Both the position numbers and the translations under genes were made by a program. From contig NZ_JACAWU010000001.1 in assembly GCF_013391635.1 (NCBI RefSeq), forward strand, positions 1,488,001-1,552,000: 64,000 nucleotides of DNA. Direction: 5' to 3'. This stretch comes from Natronomonas gomsonensis. Lineage in GTDB: Archaea; Halobacteriota; Halobacteria; Halobacteriales; Haloarculaceae. Below the pieces are notes generated by a model that saw only the letters and a program-made list of their open reading frames with translations, had not been told where the DNA came from and searched no databases. Below are positions 16,468-25,367 of this stretch, one piece after another. Numbering within the stretch: position 1 is the first letter of the stretch; every line of letters starts with the position of its first letter.

Positions 16468-17316
16468 CTACCCAAGCCACACCGCAGCCACCAGCACCGC
16501 GAGGAAGAGATACGACCCCCGAATCAGGAGTTTCGTCGCCAGACTAGCGTCGTCGCCGGCCCGCCACGCGAAGGCCGCGACGACGGCGAAGACGACGGGT
16601 GCGAAGACGCTGGCCGGCGGAAAGACGCCGACGACGGCGAGCGCGACGACGACGACCATTCCGAGAGCCATCAGTCCGTAGGCGAACAGGCGAGCGCGCC
16701 GGCGGCCCAACACGACCGCGACGGTTCGCTTGCCGATAGAGCGGTCATACTCGTAGTCTTTGGCGTCGTCGATGGTTTTGATGCCCGAGAGGACGAGGAG
16801 GAAGACGACGGCGAAGGCGACGACGGCGGTCGTGAGGGTGGTCGCCTGCACGTAGTAGCCGCCCAGCAGCGCGAAGGCGATGCCGGCGGGGTAGCCGGCG
16901 GTCGCGCCGACGGGATTCAGGTCGAGTTGTGGCGCGTGGAGGTAGCCGATGACCCACCCCGGAAGGGTCAGCAGGGCGGCCCACACGTCGACCAGCAAGC
17001 CGATGGCGAGGAGACACGAGAAGAAGACAGCCGACGCGCCCGCCAGCGCGAGGCGACAGCCGGATGCCGTCAGCGGGTGGTCGTCGTCCTCGCCGCGGCC
17101 GTGGAAGTCGACGTAGCCGTCCTTGATGTGTGCCGTATAGAGGGCGGCGAAGGCGGCGAGGAGATGGAGGACCAGCAGGGTCACGTCGAGTCGCCCGGAC
17201 AGCACCGCGCCGAACGCCGATGCGGCCACTGGCGGTAGCATGAACACCGGGTGAATCTGGGAGACCAACGCCCCCACGTCGGCCCGCAGCCCCGTGCCGT
17301 GCCGTGCGATTTCCAT
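16468..17316 (-). CDS. UbiA-family prenyltransferase
   Basis: 282 aa, eight or nine hydrophobic helices. The two aspartate-rich loops of UbiA enzymes are present: AHIKDGYVDFHGRGEDDDHPLT (about residues 62-83; the family Asn is Lys here) and IKTIDDAKDYEYDRSIGKRTVAV (about 182-204). These bind Mg-prenyl diphosphate. Haloarchaea use UbiA enzymes for menaquinone, archaeol lipid and carotenoid C50 synthesis; the sequence alone does not separate these. It is convergent with the YchF gene (stops 1 bp apart). Confidence 0.83.
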   Translation of the reverse strand: MEIARHGTGLRADVGALVSQIHPVFMLPPVAASAFGAVLSGRLDVTLLVLHLLAAFAALYTAHIKDGYVDFHGRGEDDDHPLTASGCRLALAGASAVFFSCLLAIGLLVDVWAALLTLPGWVIGYLHAPQLDLNPVGATAGYPAGIAFALLGGYYVQATTLTTAVVAFAVVFLLVLSGIKTIDDAKDYEYDRSIGKRTVAVVLGRRRARLFAYGLMALGMVVVVALAVVGVFPPASVFAPVVFAVVAAFAWRAGDDASLATKLLIRGSYLFLAVLVAAVWLG

Positions 17317-17396
17317 ACGTGGTGTACGGTAGCGAGTCTCATTACTCTACTCCCGTCGGCAGGCTGTCGGGGGTTCGTCTTTGGGGACGACGGCCG

Positions 17397-18518
17397 CTAC
17401 TGGAGGGCCTCGGTCGCCTCCCGCATGATATCGAGGGCCTCCTCAAGCGTCTCCATGCTCGCGGCATACGAGATGCGGGCGTGGCCAGCGCCACCCTCGC
17501 CGAAGGCCTCGCCGGGAACGACGACGACGCCGCGGTCGATTACCTCGTCGACCCACCCCTCGGGCACCCGGGGCATCGCGTAGAAGGCCCCTTTCGGCGT
17601 CGGCACCTCCAGTCCCATCGCTTCGAGTTCCTCTACGACCAAATCTCGGCGCTCCTGGAAGGCCTCCCGCATCTCGACGGTGTGGTCCTGTGGGCCGGTC
17701 AGGGCAGCCTCGGCGGCGTACTGACTCGGTGCGGCGGCACAGGCCTGTCCGTACTGGTGGGCCCGGAGCATCCGCTCGATGCGGTCGGAGGCGCCCGTCA
17801 CCCACCCCAACCGCCAGCCGGTCATCGAGTACGCCTTCGAGCAGGCGTTGACGACGACGACGTTGCCGGAGTCGGTAAACGACAGTGGCGAGTGGTGGTC
17901 GCCGTCGAAGACGAACGGTTCGTACACCTCATCGGAGATACACAGCACGTCGTGTTCCTCGGCGATGTGAGCAAACGCTCGCATGTCGGCCTCGCTTTGG
18001 ACCGCACCCGTCGGGTTGGCGGGGCTGTTGACGACGAAGGCCGCGGTGTCGTCGGTGATGGCGTCCTCGACGGCTTCGGGCGCCATAGTGAGGTCCTCGC
18101 GAAGCGAAACGGGCCGCGGCTCGCCGCCTGCGATGTGTGTCAGCGCCTCGTAGGAGACGAATCCCGGGTCGGGGTAGATGACCTCGTCGCCCGAATCGAC
18201 GTGGGCCTCCATGGCGATGTGGAGCGCCTCGCTGCCCCCGGCGGTGGCGATGATGTCCTCGGGGTCGACCGAGAAGCCGTTGTCCCGGTCGTGTTTCGCG
18301 GCGATGGCCTCCCGCAACTCGATGGTCCCCTTGTTGGAGGTGTAGGCGTCGACGTCCCCCGCCTCGATGGCCTCGATTGCCGCCCGTCGGGCGTGGTCGG
18401 GCGTCGGGAAGTCGGGTTGTCCCAAGCCGAGATTGATGGCGTCCTCGCCGGCCGCCTCGAACACCTCGCGGATACCGCTGATGGACACTTTCTCGATGCG
18501 TGATGAGAACTCCGTCAT
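17397..18518 (-). CDS. Class I/II PLP-dependent aminotransferase
   Basis: 373 aa. PLP lysine in VNACSKAYSMTGWRLGWVTG (about residue 230); other class I marks are NLGLGQPDFPTP, TAGGSEALHIAM, VNSPANPTGAVQ, SDEVYEPFVF and the substrate-binding Arg in HARISYAASMETLEEAL. It resembles aspartate or aromatic aminotransferases; the substrate cannot be set. A second, clearly distinct paralogue lies at 46449-47597. Confidence 0.87.
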   Translation of the reverse strand: MTEFSSRIEKVSISGIREVFEAAGEDAINLGLGQPDFPTPDHARRAAIEAIEAGDVDAYTSNKGTIELREAIAAKHDRDNGFSVDPEDIIATAGGSEALHIAMEAHVDSGDEVIYPDPGFVSYEALTHIAGGEPRPVSLREDLTMAPEAVEDAITDDTAAFVVNSPANPTGAVQSEADMRAFAHIAEEHDVLCISDEVYEPFVFDGDHHSPLSFTDSGNVVVVNACSKAYSMTGWRLGWVTGASDRIERMLRAHQYGQACAAAPSQYAAEAALTGPQDHTVEMREAFQERRDLVVEELEAMGLEVPTPKGAFYAMPRVPEGWVDEVIDRGVVVVPGEAFGEGGAGHARISYAASMETLEEALDIMREATEALQ

Positions 18519-18560
18519 GGCGGATACGGCGTCCGCTGGGGGGTTAATTCTGCTGGATGC

Positions 18561-18707
18561 TTACGCCTCGATGTCCTCCCGCAACTCTTCGATGTGCTTT
18601 TCGAGTCGGCGGAGCGTCGCATCCGCATCCGCGTACCCCTGTTCGTACTCTTCGTAGGTCGAATCGGCCTGTTCGAGGAACGCCTCAACTGCGTCGCTGT
18701 CGGTCAT
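18561..18707 (-). CDS. 48-aa acidic coiled-coil protein
   Basis: MTDSDAVEAFLEQADSTYEEYEQGYADADATLRRLEKHIEELREDIEA: almost entirely helical with heptad-like spacing, ending in a basic/acidic coiled coil. Codon use fits the genome. It lies 42 bp upstream of the aminotransferase, same strand. Function unknown. Confidence 0.6.
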   Translation of the reverse strand: MTDSDAVEAFLEQADSTYEEYEQGYADADATLRRLEKHIEELREDIEA

Positions 18708-18741
18708 GCGTTCGTCTCTGCGCTCAGGACGGAAAAATCAC

Positions 18742-18929
18742 CGCAAGCATCCGTGAGCGCGCAGCGCTCACGGTTACCCTGCGCGCGGGTTGCGGGCAGG
18801 CCCGCAACCGAACCGTCGTGGCGGCCGCAGGCCGCCACGCACAGGACCAAGGCCCGACCAACGGGAGGGCCGCCGTGTCTTTTTCATGAACGTTTTTGCC
18901 GGTCGCCTCTGGCGACCGTGCAAAAAGTT
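18742..18929 (-). repeat. Structured repeat, copy A (downstream of pan)
   Basis: Read on the minus strand it starts immediately after the PAN stop codon. Order: an outer TTTTTGC/GCAAAAA stem (18920-18926 with 18893-18899) closing GGTCGCC-loop-GGCGACC; the word ATGAAAAAGACAC; a hairpin with stem GGCCC/GGGCC and 11-nt loop TCCCGTTGGTC (18851-18871); then three GC-rich hairpins (GTGGCGGCC, GGTTGCGGGC and CGTGAGCGC stems); and the end CGGATGCT. A second copy lies at 58307-58463. I see no transposase and no target duplication. Confidence 0.85.
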
Positions 18930-20144
18930 TCAGGCGAACGTCTTCGAGACTTCGTCGCTTTCCTCTTCGGTCTGTTTGATTTTCTCCCAGGCGTCGAGGA
19001 AGTCCTGCATCCACACTTCCTTGCGGTCGTCGCGGATGGCGAACATACCGGCCTCGGTGGTGACGGCCTTGACGTCGGCGCCGGAGGCCTCCTCGGTCTC
19101 CTCGGCCAGTTCCGCGAAGTCGACCTCGTCCGCGATGTTCATGTCGCGGGTGTGAATCTGGAAGATGAGTTCACGACCCTCGGCGTCGGGTTTGGGCACT
19201 TCGATGAGTCGGTCGAAGCGGCCGGGGCGGAGGATGGCGCGGTCGAGCATGTCGAAGCGGTTCGTCGCCGCGATAATCGAAATCTGGCCGCGGTCCTCGA
19301 AGCCGTCCATCTCGGAGAGGAGTTGCATCATCGTTCGCTGGACCTCGGCGTCGCCGGAGGTCTTGGAGTCGGTCCGTTTCGCGGCGATGGCGTCGATTTC
19401 GTCGATGAAGACGACGGCGGGTTCCTCCTGTCGAGCGAGTTCGAAGAGGTCCCGGACGAGTTTCGCACCCTCGCCGATGAACTTGTGGACCAACTCGGAG
19501 CCGGCCATCTTGATGAAGGTGGCGTCGGTCTGGTTCGCGACGGCCTTCGCCAGCATCGTCTTCCCCGTCCCCGGCGGCCCGTGCAGCAGGACGCCAGAGG
19601 GCGGGTCGATGCCCACTTCGTCGAACATCTCGGGGCTCTCGATGGGCATCTCGACGGTCTCTCGGACCTCCTCCATCTGCTCGTCGATGCCGCCGATGTC
19701 CTCGTAGGCCACGTCGGGGGACTGTTCGACCTGCATCACGCGGGCACGAACGTCCGTCTCGGAGTCGAGTTTCTTGACGACGGACAGCGAGTTGTTCACG
19801 GCGACGCGGGAGTCCGGCGTGAGTTCCTCGCGCATCTCGTCGGTGACTTCGGTGAGGGCCTCCTGGTTGTTGCCGTGCTGTTTGATGATGACGCCCTCGT
19901 CGGTAATCTCTTGGACGGTGGCGACGAACAGCGGGGACTGCTTGAGCTTCTTGTTCTCGTGAGTCAGCCGCTCGAGCTTCTGTTGGTACTTGTTGTTCTC
20001 TGCGTTCGCATCGAGGAGCTTGTCGCGCATTTCCTCGTTCTGCTGTTCGAGGATTTCCAGCCGCTCCTCCAGCGCATCCACTTTCTCCTGCTGTGACGCG
20101 CCGTCCTCGTAAGGGAGGTCGACGTCGTCAACAGTATCGGTCAT
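18930..20144 (-). CDS. pan: Proteasome-activating nucleotidase (AAA ATPase)
   Basis: 404 aa starting MTDTVDDVDLPYEDG, the conserved start of haloarchaeal PanA; an in-frame ATG nine codons upstream (20171) is less likely. Domains: N-terminal coiled coil (about 15-65), OB domain (about 66-130), AAA domain with Walker A GPPGTGKTMLAKA, Walker B VVFIDEIDAIAAKR, and SRH region IIAATNRFDMLDRAILRPGRFDRLIEVP. It unfolds substrates and feeds them to the 20S proteasome. The C-terminus is KTFA, a poor match to the usual HbYX docking motif. Confidence 0.92.
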   Translation of the reverse strand: MTDTVDDVDLPYEDGASQQEKVDALEERLEILEQQNEEMRDKLLDANAENNKYQQKLERLTHENKKLKQSPLFVATVQEITDEGVIIKQHGNNQEALTEVTDEMREELTPDSRVAVNNSLSVVKKLDSETDVRARVMQVEQSPDVAYEDIGGIDEQMEEVRETVEMPIESPEMFDEVGIDPPSGVLLHGPPGTGKTMLAKAVANQTDATFIKMAGSELVHKFIGEGAKLVRDLFELARQEEPAVVFIDEIDAIAAKRTDSKTSGDAEVQRTMMQLLSEMDGFEDRGQISIIAATNRFDMLDRAILRPGRFDRLIEVPKPDAEGRELIFQIHTRDMNIADEVDFAELAEETEEASGADVKAVTTEAGMFAIRDDRKEVWMQDFLDAWEKIKQTEEESDEVSKTFA

Positions 20145-20282
20145 CACCCAATCGGTAGCGCCCGTAGTCATAAGAGGTTTCGGGTAGGTACACCGGGCGC
20201 ATGCCGGCGAATCTCCTCGTTGCGAAAAAAGTGCCGCCGGAACAACTGATTACTATTAGGCATATTTGGGGATAGTAAGTAT

Positions 20283-20301
20283 TATCCGCTATCATCGGAT
20301 A
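20283..20301. promoter_or_regulatory. Palindrome TATCCG-N7-CGGATA, possible operator
   Basis: A perfect 6+6 dyad lies just 12 bp upstream of the start of the small helix-turn-helix gene and right after a TATA-like GTATTAT (about 20277-20283). This is where a repressor would block transcription, so autoregulation by the downstream HTH protein is a reasonable guess. A GGTGGTGA ribosome-binding-like sequence (20302-20309) follows. Confidence 0.45.
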
Positions 20302-20313
20302 GGTGGTGATACG

Positions 20314-20571
20314 ATGAGCGTAACCGACGTGCAGTCGAAGGCAGACACGGTCGACTGGGAGGCCGTCGCCGACCTGCCGCCGAGCGCGAAACTGGTGGCG
20401 AAGGTCCTTGAGTACAACGACCGGCTCACACAGAGTCAACTCGCCGAGGAGACGATGCTTCCGCCCCGGACCGTCCGATACGCGCTCACGCGGCTCGAGG
20501 AGGTCGATGCGGTCGATTCGCGGTTCTCCTTTACCGACGCGCGAAAGCGCGTCTACGCACTCGCCGAGTGA
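20314..20571 (+). CDS. MarR-like winged-helix transcriptional regulator
   Basis: 85 aa: MSVTDVQSKADTVDWEAVADLPPSAKLVAKVLEYNDRLTQSQLAEETMLPPRTVRYALTRLEEVDAVDSRFSFTDARKRVYAL. This is a textbook winged helix (recognition helix LPPRTVRYALTRLEEV, then a basic wing). A GGTGGTGA at -12 to -5 is a good Shine-Dalgarno match, one of few in the window, so this mRNA probably has a short leader. It is divergent from pan. Confidence 0.8.
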   Translation: MSVTDVQSKADTVDWEAVADLPPSAKLVAKVLEYNDRLTQSQLAEETMLPPRTVRYALTRLEEVDAVDSRFSFTDARKRVYALAE

Positions 20572-20617
20572 CGCCTCGGCCCGACCGTTTTTATACGAAG
20601 CCGCGGCCACAGCGCCC

Positions 20618-20950
20618 GTGGCGCCCGACGATCCCCGAGACACCGACAGCGAACGCGTCAGGTCGGCGCTGCGCCGACTCGTAGCGCGTGAGGAGCGGGT
20701 CATCGAGCGCGCCGACGCCGCCACGGACGACCTCGATGCAGCCCTCGCGTTCGTCGAATCCGTCGGGGTGGTGGAACTGGAACGCGCTATCGAGCGCGCC
20801 GAGGACCCGACGCGGGTGGCCCGCGGAAAGCGGGCGCTCCGTGCCTTTCGTCGTTTTCGGCGAGCGGCCGCCGGCGACCTCGACGCCGACCACTTTCACC
20901 TCGGTCGCGGAACCGATTTAAGACGTGACGGCGAACCTCCGTTCCAATGA
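20618..20950 (+). CDS. Unknown protein overlapping mre11
   Basis: 110 aa from GTG (VAPDDPRDTDSERVRSALRRL). TTTTTATAC (about 20588-20596) lies about 26 nt upstream, so a leaderless start at this GTG is likely. The protein is helical and rich in Arg, Glu and Asp (REERVIERADAATDDLDAALAFVESVGVVELERAIERAEDPTRVARGKRALRAFRRFRRAAAGDLDADHFHLGRGTDL). I do not recognise a domain. Its stop overlaps the mre11 ATG (ATGA), so it opens a probable mre11-rad50 operon and may be a repair accessory; this is inference. Confidence 0.65.
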   Translation: MAPDDPRDTDSERVRSALRRLVAREERVIERADAATDDLDAALAFVESVGVVELERAIERAEDPTRVARGKRALRAFRRFRRAAAGDLDADHFHLGRGTDLRRDGEPPFQ

Positions 20951-22278
20951 CACGGGTGATTCACACCGGCGACACCCACCTCGGCTACCGGCAGTACCAC
21001 CGCCCGGAGCGTCAACGAGACTTTCTCGATGCCTTCCGCCGGGTCGCCGAGGACGCGGCCGAACTCGACGTTGACGCTCTCGTCCACGCCGGTGACCTCT
21101 TTCACGACCGCCGCCCCGGATTGGGTGACCTCCTCGGCACCATCGACGTACTGGAAACCCTCGACGACGCCGACATCCCGTTTCTCGCCATCGTGGGCAA
21201 CCACGAGACGAAACGCGAGGCCCAGTGGCTGGACCTCTTCGAGGCGATGGGGCTGGCGACGCGGCTCGGCGCGACGCCCGTGACCATAGGCGATACCGCC
21301 TTCTACGGCCTCGACTTCGTCCCGCGAGCTCAACGTGAGGACCTCGAATACGAATTCGACTCTCACGACGCCGACCACGCGGCGCTCGTCTCCCACGGAC
21401 TGTTCGAACCGCTCGTCCCCGACTACGGCAACGTCGAGTGGGACGCCGCGGAAGTCCTCGCGGCGTCGAACGTCGACTTCGACGCGATGTTGCTCGGCGA
21501 CGAACACGCCGCGACTCGACAGGAGGTCGACGGCGTCTGGGTCACCTACTGTGGCTCTACCGAACGCGCCAGCGCCAGCGAGCGCGAGGAACGCGGCTAC
21601 AACATCGTCGAGTTCGACGGAGATGTCCACCTCTCACGGCGGGGTATCGACACACGAGAGTTCGTCTTCGTCGACCTCGACCTCGCCGAAAACGAGGGAT
21701 TCGAGCGCGTCCGCGAGCGCCTCCGCGAACACGACCTCGCCGGCGCGGTCGTCATCGTCGACCTCACTGGTGACGGCGAGGACGTGTCGGCAGCACGAAT
21801 CGAGGAATTCGCCGACGATGCGGGCGCACTCGTCGCCCGCGTCAACGACCGCCGAGAGGTCAGCGACGACCCCGACGTGGAGGTGTCCTTCGCCGACCCC
21901 GACGAGGCGGTCCGAGAGCGGGTTCGCGAACTCGGGCTCAGCGACGCCGCCCGAGACCTCGACGAGACCATCCGTGCGAGCAAGGTGGCCGACTCCAACG
22001 TCGCCGACGAAGTCGAACGACGGGTCGGCGAACTGCTCGAGGACCCCGAAGCGTTCGATTCGACCTCCGGCTCGGACCCCGAAACGGTCGCCGACCGGCT
22101 TTCCGAGGGCGACGAGAGCGATGACGCCGAGGCCGACGACACTTCCACCTCCGACTCGGTGTCCGTCGAGGAGTGCCCCGATGATACCGACGCCACAGCG
22201 GTCGAATCGCCCGCGACGGATACCGAATCGGCGGCGGCCGATGGTGACGACCAGTCGTCCATGGAGGATTACCTGTGA
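20947..22278 (+). CDS. mre11: DNA double-strand break repair nuclease Mre11
   Basis: 443 aa. Metallophosphoesterase motifs: [54 protein letters not shown], and [10 protein letters not shown]. With two Mn ions it gives endo/exonuclease activity and works with Rad50 at DNA ends. The capping region follows to about residue 330. A long acidic Ser/Thr/Asp-rich linker (about 360-430) leads to a C-terminal QSSMEDYL, which resembles a PCNA-interacting peptide. Its stop overlaps the GTG start of rad50. Confidence 0.93.
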   Translation: MTRVIHTGDTHLGYRQYHRPERQRDFLDAFRRVAEDAAELDVDALVHAGDLFHDRRPGLGDLLGTIDVLETLDDADIPFLAIVGNHETKREAQWLDLFEAMGLATRLGATPVTIGDTAFYGLDFVPRAQREDLEYEFDSHDADHAALVSHGLFEPLVPDYGNVEWDAAEVLAASNVDFDAMLLGDEHAATRQEVDGVWVTYCGSTERASASEREERGYNIVEFDGDVHLSRRGIDTREFVFVDLDLAENEGFERVRERLREHDLAGAVVIVDLTGDGEDVSAARIEEFADDAGALVARVNDRREVSDDPDVEVSFADPDEAVRERVRELGLSDAARDLDETIRASKVADSNVADEVERRVGELLEDPEAFDSTSGSDPETVADRLSEGDESDDAEADDTSTSDSVSVEECPDDTDATAVESPATDTESAAADGDDQSSMEDYL

Positions 22279-24938
22279 GGTTCGAACGCGTCCGTCTCCG
22301 GAACTTCAAGTGTTACGCCGACACCGACCTGTCGCTCCGGTCCGGCGTCACCGTCATCCACGGAGTCAACGGCAGCGGGAAGTCCTCGCTGCTTGAGGCG
22401 TGTTTCTTCGCGCTGTACGGTACCGACGCCATCGACGGCACCCTCGACGGCGTCATCTCCAACGACGCCGAGGAGATGCTCGTCGAGTTGTGGTTCACGC
22501 ACAACGGCTCGGAGTACCGCGTCGAACGGGAGGTGAAACTCCGCGGCGACACGGCACAGACGACGACCTGTATCCTCGAAACACCGGACGGTCCCATCGA
22601 ACAGGTCACGGCCGTCGAGGGCCACATCGAGGAGTTGCTCCGGATGGACGCCGAGGCGTTCGTCAACTGCGCGTACGTCCGGCAGGGCGAGGTGAACAAA
22701 CTCATCAACGCCTCGCCGAGCGAGCGACAGGACATGATAGACGACCTCCTCCAGTTGGGGAAACTGGAGGAGTACCGCGAGCGGGCCAGCGACGCCCGCG
22801 TCGGCGTCGGCCGCGTCCGCGACGACAAACAGGGTGCGCTGACCCAAATCGAAGAACAGATCGAGACGAAAGAGGACAAGGACCTCCACGACCGACTCAA
22901 CGCGCTGCGGAGCGAGTTGTCTGAGGTCCAAGACGATATCGCCGACAAGGAGGAAAACCGCGACGAGGCCCGCCAGACGCTCGAAGACGCCGAGAGCGTC
23001 CTCGAAGAGTACGCACAGCGCCGCGAGGAGATAGAGGACCTCGGTGAGGAAATCGAGGCGCTCGCCTCGACAATCTCGGAGACGGAGGGGGAACGCGAAG
23101 CCCTGAGCGAACGAATCCGGTCGCTTCGCGAGGCGACAGAGACACTGCGCGAGGAACTCGACTCCGCACTCGCCGAGACCGAACTCGAGGCGGCCGACCC
23201 CGAGGCAGTCGAGGACCGCCTCGAGGCGCTCGACGGCGAGGCCGAAGACATCCGAGACGCAATCGAGGAGCGTCGACTCGAAGCCCAAGACCACGCGGGC
23301 GACGCCGAAACCAGCCGCGAACGGGCCAACGAACACCGCGAGGCAGCCAGCGAAGCCCGCGAACGGGCCGAAGAACTCGAAGCCGAAGTCGAGACTGCCA
23401 CGGAGGAACTCGAAGCCAAACGCGAGGAGTTGGCCGAACTCGGCGAGGAACTCGAGGCGCTACGCGAGGAACTGACCGACGCGCCGGTCGCCCGCGAGAA
23501 CGTCGAGTCCCACCGCGACGACATCGACGAGGAACTGACGGCCGCCAAGGAGCGCGTCGCGGAGTTGCGGACCGACCTGAAGAATGCCCGCGAAACGGTC
23601 GCCGAGGCCGAACGCTTGCTGGAGGAGGGCAAATGTCCCGAATGTGGCCAGCCAGTCGACGACTCGCCACACGTCGAAACCATCGACGAGGACCGAGAGC
23701 GCGTCGAGGAACTGGAAACCGAACTCGAAAACGCCGAGGAGCGCGTCGAGGAGCTGACCCGGAAGCGTACGCGGGCCGTCGAGTTGGTCGAGACCGAAAC
23801 CGAGCTTTCCCGACTCGAAGACTCGAAGGAGAACGTCGAGACGCTGGTCGAACAGAAGGCCGAGTCGGTCGAGGAGAAAGCAAATCGCGTCGAGGAACTC
23901 CGGACGGAGGCCGACGACCACGAGACGGCCGCCGAGGAGGCAATCGAGGCGGCCGAGGCTGCCGAATCGAAGGCACAGGAGGCCCGGGAAGCAATCGGAG
24001 AGTTGAACGCCGAGAAGGCGACGCTGGACGAACGACGCCAGCGGCTCCAACGGGTCGCGGAACTGCTCGATGACATCGCGGAAAACGAACGCGAGGTCGA
24101 ACGGCTTCGGACCGAGCGGGACAACAAGGCCGAACAGAACGACCTCCGGCGCGAGCAGTTGGCCGACAAACGCGACCGGAAGGCGGAACTCGAAGATGCC
24201 TTCGACGAGTCGGCGATGAAAGGGGCCAAACAGGACAAAAAGAAAGCCGAGAGCTACATCGCGGACGTCGAGCCGTATCTGGAGGAGAAACGCGAGCGCC
24301 GGGACGAACTCCAGAACGCCATCGGTGCGGTCGAGAACGAACTGTCGGAACTCGAAGCGCTCCGGGAGCGACGCGAGGAACTCCAACGGACGGTCGACCG
24401 CCTCCAGTCGCTGTACGAGGAGGCCTACGAACTCCAGCAGACCTACGCGGACCTTCGTGCGGAACTCCGACAGCGGAACGTCCAGAAACTGGAGGCGATG
24501 CTCAACGAGACGTTCGAGTTGGTGTATCAGAACGACTCGTATGCGCGCATCGAACTCAATGGCGATTACGAGCTCACCGTCTACCAGAAGGACGGGACGC
24601 CGCTGGACCCCGACCAACTCTCCGGTGGCGAGCGGGCGCTGTTCAACCTCTCGCTGCGGTGTGCCATCTATCGGCTGCTGTCGGAGGGCATCGAGGGCGA
24701 GGCACCGACGCCGCCGCTCATCCTCGATGAGCCGACGGTGTTCCTCGACTCGGGCCACGTCTCGAAACTCGTCGAGTTGGTCGAGTCGATGACCGACCAC
24801 GGCGTCGACCAAATCGTCGTCGTCAGCCACGACGAGGAGTTGGTCGGTGCGGCCGACGACCTCGTGGCGGTGCGGAAAGACCCCACGACGAACCGCTCGT
24901 CGGTCGAGCGCTCGGCGACCGTCGAGGCGTTGTCGTAG
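22275..24938 (+). CDS. rad50: DNA double-strand break repair ATPase Rad50
   Basis: 887 aa, GTG start overlapping the mre11 stop. Walker [14 protein letters not shown] (about residues 35-47); Q-loop [12 protein letters not shown]; two very long coiled coils (about 170-440 and 480-740) separated by the zinc hook [10 protein letters not shown] (about residue 453 on), whose CxxC pairs two molecules; signature motif [14 protein letters not shown]; Walker [16 protein letters not shown]-loop VVSHDEELV. It tethers DNA ends with Mre11. Confidence 0.94.
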   Translation: MRFERVRLRNFKCYADTDLSLRSGVTVIHGVNGSGKSSLLEACFFALYGTDAIDGTLDGVISNDAEEMLVELWFTHNGSEYRVEREVKLRGDTAQTTTCILETPDGPIEQVTAVEGHIEELLRMDAEAFVNCAYVRQGEVNKLINASPSERQDMIDDLLQLGKLEEYRERASDARVGVGRVRDDKQGALTQIEEQIETKEDKDLHDRLNALRSELSEVQDDIADKEENRDEARQTLEDAESVLEEYAQRREEIEDLGEEIEALASTISETEGEREALSERIRSLREATETLREELDSALAETELEAADPEAVEDRLEALDGEAEDIRDAIEERRLEAQDHAGDAETSRERANEHREAASEARERAEELEAEVETATEELEAKREELAELGEELEALREELTDAPVARENVESHRDDIDEELTAAKERVAELRTDLKNARETVAEAERLLEEGKCPECGQPVDDSPHVETIDEDRERVEELETELENAEERVEELTRKRTRAVELVETETELSRLEDSKENVETLVEQKAESVEEKANRVEELRTEADDHETAAEEAIEAAEAAESKAQEAREAIGELNAEKATLDERRQRLQRVAELLDDIAENEREVERLRTERDNKAEQNDLRREQLADKRDRKAELEDAFDESAMKGAKQDKKKAESYIADVEPYLEEKRERRDELQNAIGAVENELSELEALRERREELQRTVDRLQSLYEEAYELQQTYADLRAELRQRNVQKLEAMLNETFELVYQNDSYARIELNGDYELTVYQKDGTPLDPDQLSGGERALFNLSLRCAIYRLLSEGIEGEAPTPPLILDEPTVFLDSGHVSKLVELVESMTDHGVDQIVVVSHDEELVGAADDLVAVRKDPTTNRSSVERSATVEALS

Positions 24939-24953
24939 ACCGGTTTCTCGTCG

Positions 24954-25367
24954 TTACCGGAGTTCGGCCAGTCCGTCGCGTGCGAGGTCGGTGAGTCGGT
25001 AGCCCCGCTCGCCGACCACGTCGGTCTCGGCAACCAACCCGGCGGCTCGGAGTTCGCCGAAGAGGCCGTGGAGATCGGACTCACAGAGGTCGTACGCGCC
25101 GAGGACCTCCCGGACGGACATCGGGCCGCGTTCGTCCAACTCGACGAGGAGTCCGAGCGCCTGTTCGGAGTGAACGGCGGTGAGAATTCGTCGGGACGCC
25201 TCGGGTACGGCCCCCGCGGCGAGTTCCAGCGGTGAGTCGCCGGTCACGGTCAGTTCCTCGTTCGGAAGGTATCGCTCCTCGCCGGTTTCGGGGTCGTAGA
25301 CGAGACTCGACTCGCCGGATTGCTTGACGAGCAGATAGCGGTCGCCGCCGTGTTCGACGGCTCTCAC
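24954..25367 (-). CDS. Unknown protein with winged-helix C-terminus
   Basis: 137 aa: MRAVEHGGDRYLLVKQSGESSLVYDPETGEERYLPNEEL, then a helix region and a C-terminal winged helix (LLVELDERGPMSVREVLGAYDLCESDLHGLFGELRAAGLVAETDVVGERGYRLTDLARDGLAEL). It overlaps the upstream membrane-protein gene by 4 bp and is convergent with rad50 (15-bp gap). A haloarchaeal family of unknown function. Its place beside rad50 suggests, but does not prove, a repair role. Confidence 0.7.
   Translation of the reverse strand: MRAVEHGGDRYLLVKQSGESSLVYDPETGEERYLPNEELTVTGDSPLELAAGAVPEASRRILTAVHSEQALGLLVELDERGPMSVREVLGAYDLCESDLHGLFGELRAAGLVAETDVVGERGYRLTDLARDGLAELR

Noticed and set aside
18742..18929. Repeat copy A as a transposon-derived MITE
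   Set aside because: I see no terminal inverted repeats bounding the whole element and no target-site duplication; the paired arms are internal hairpins. Not excluded, but not supported.
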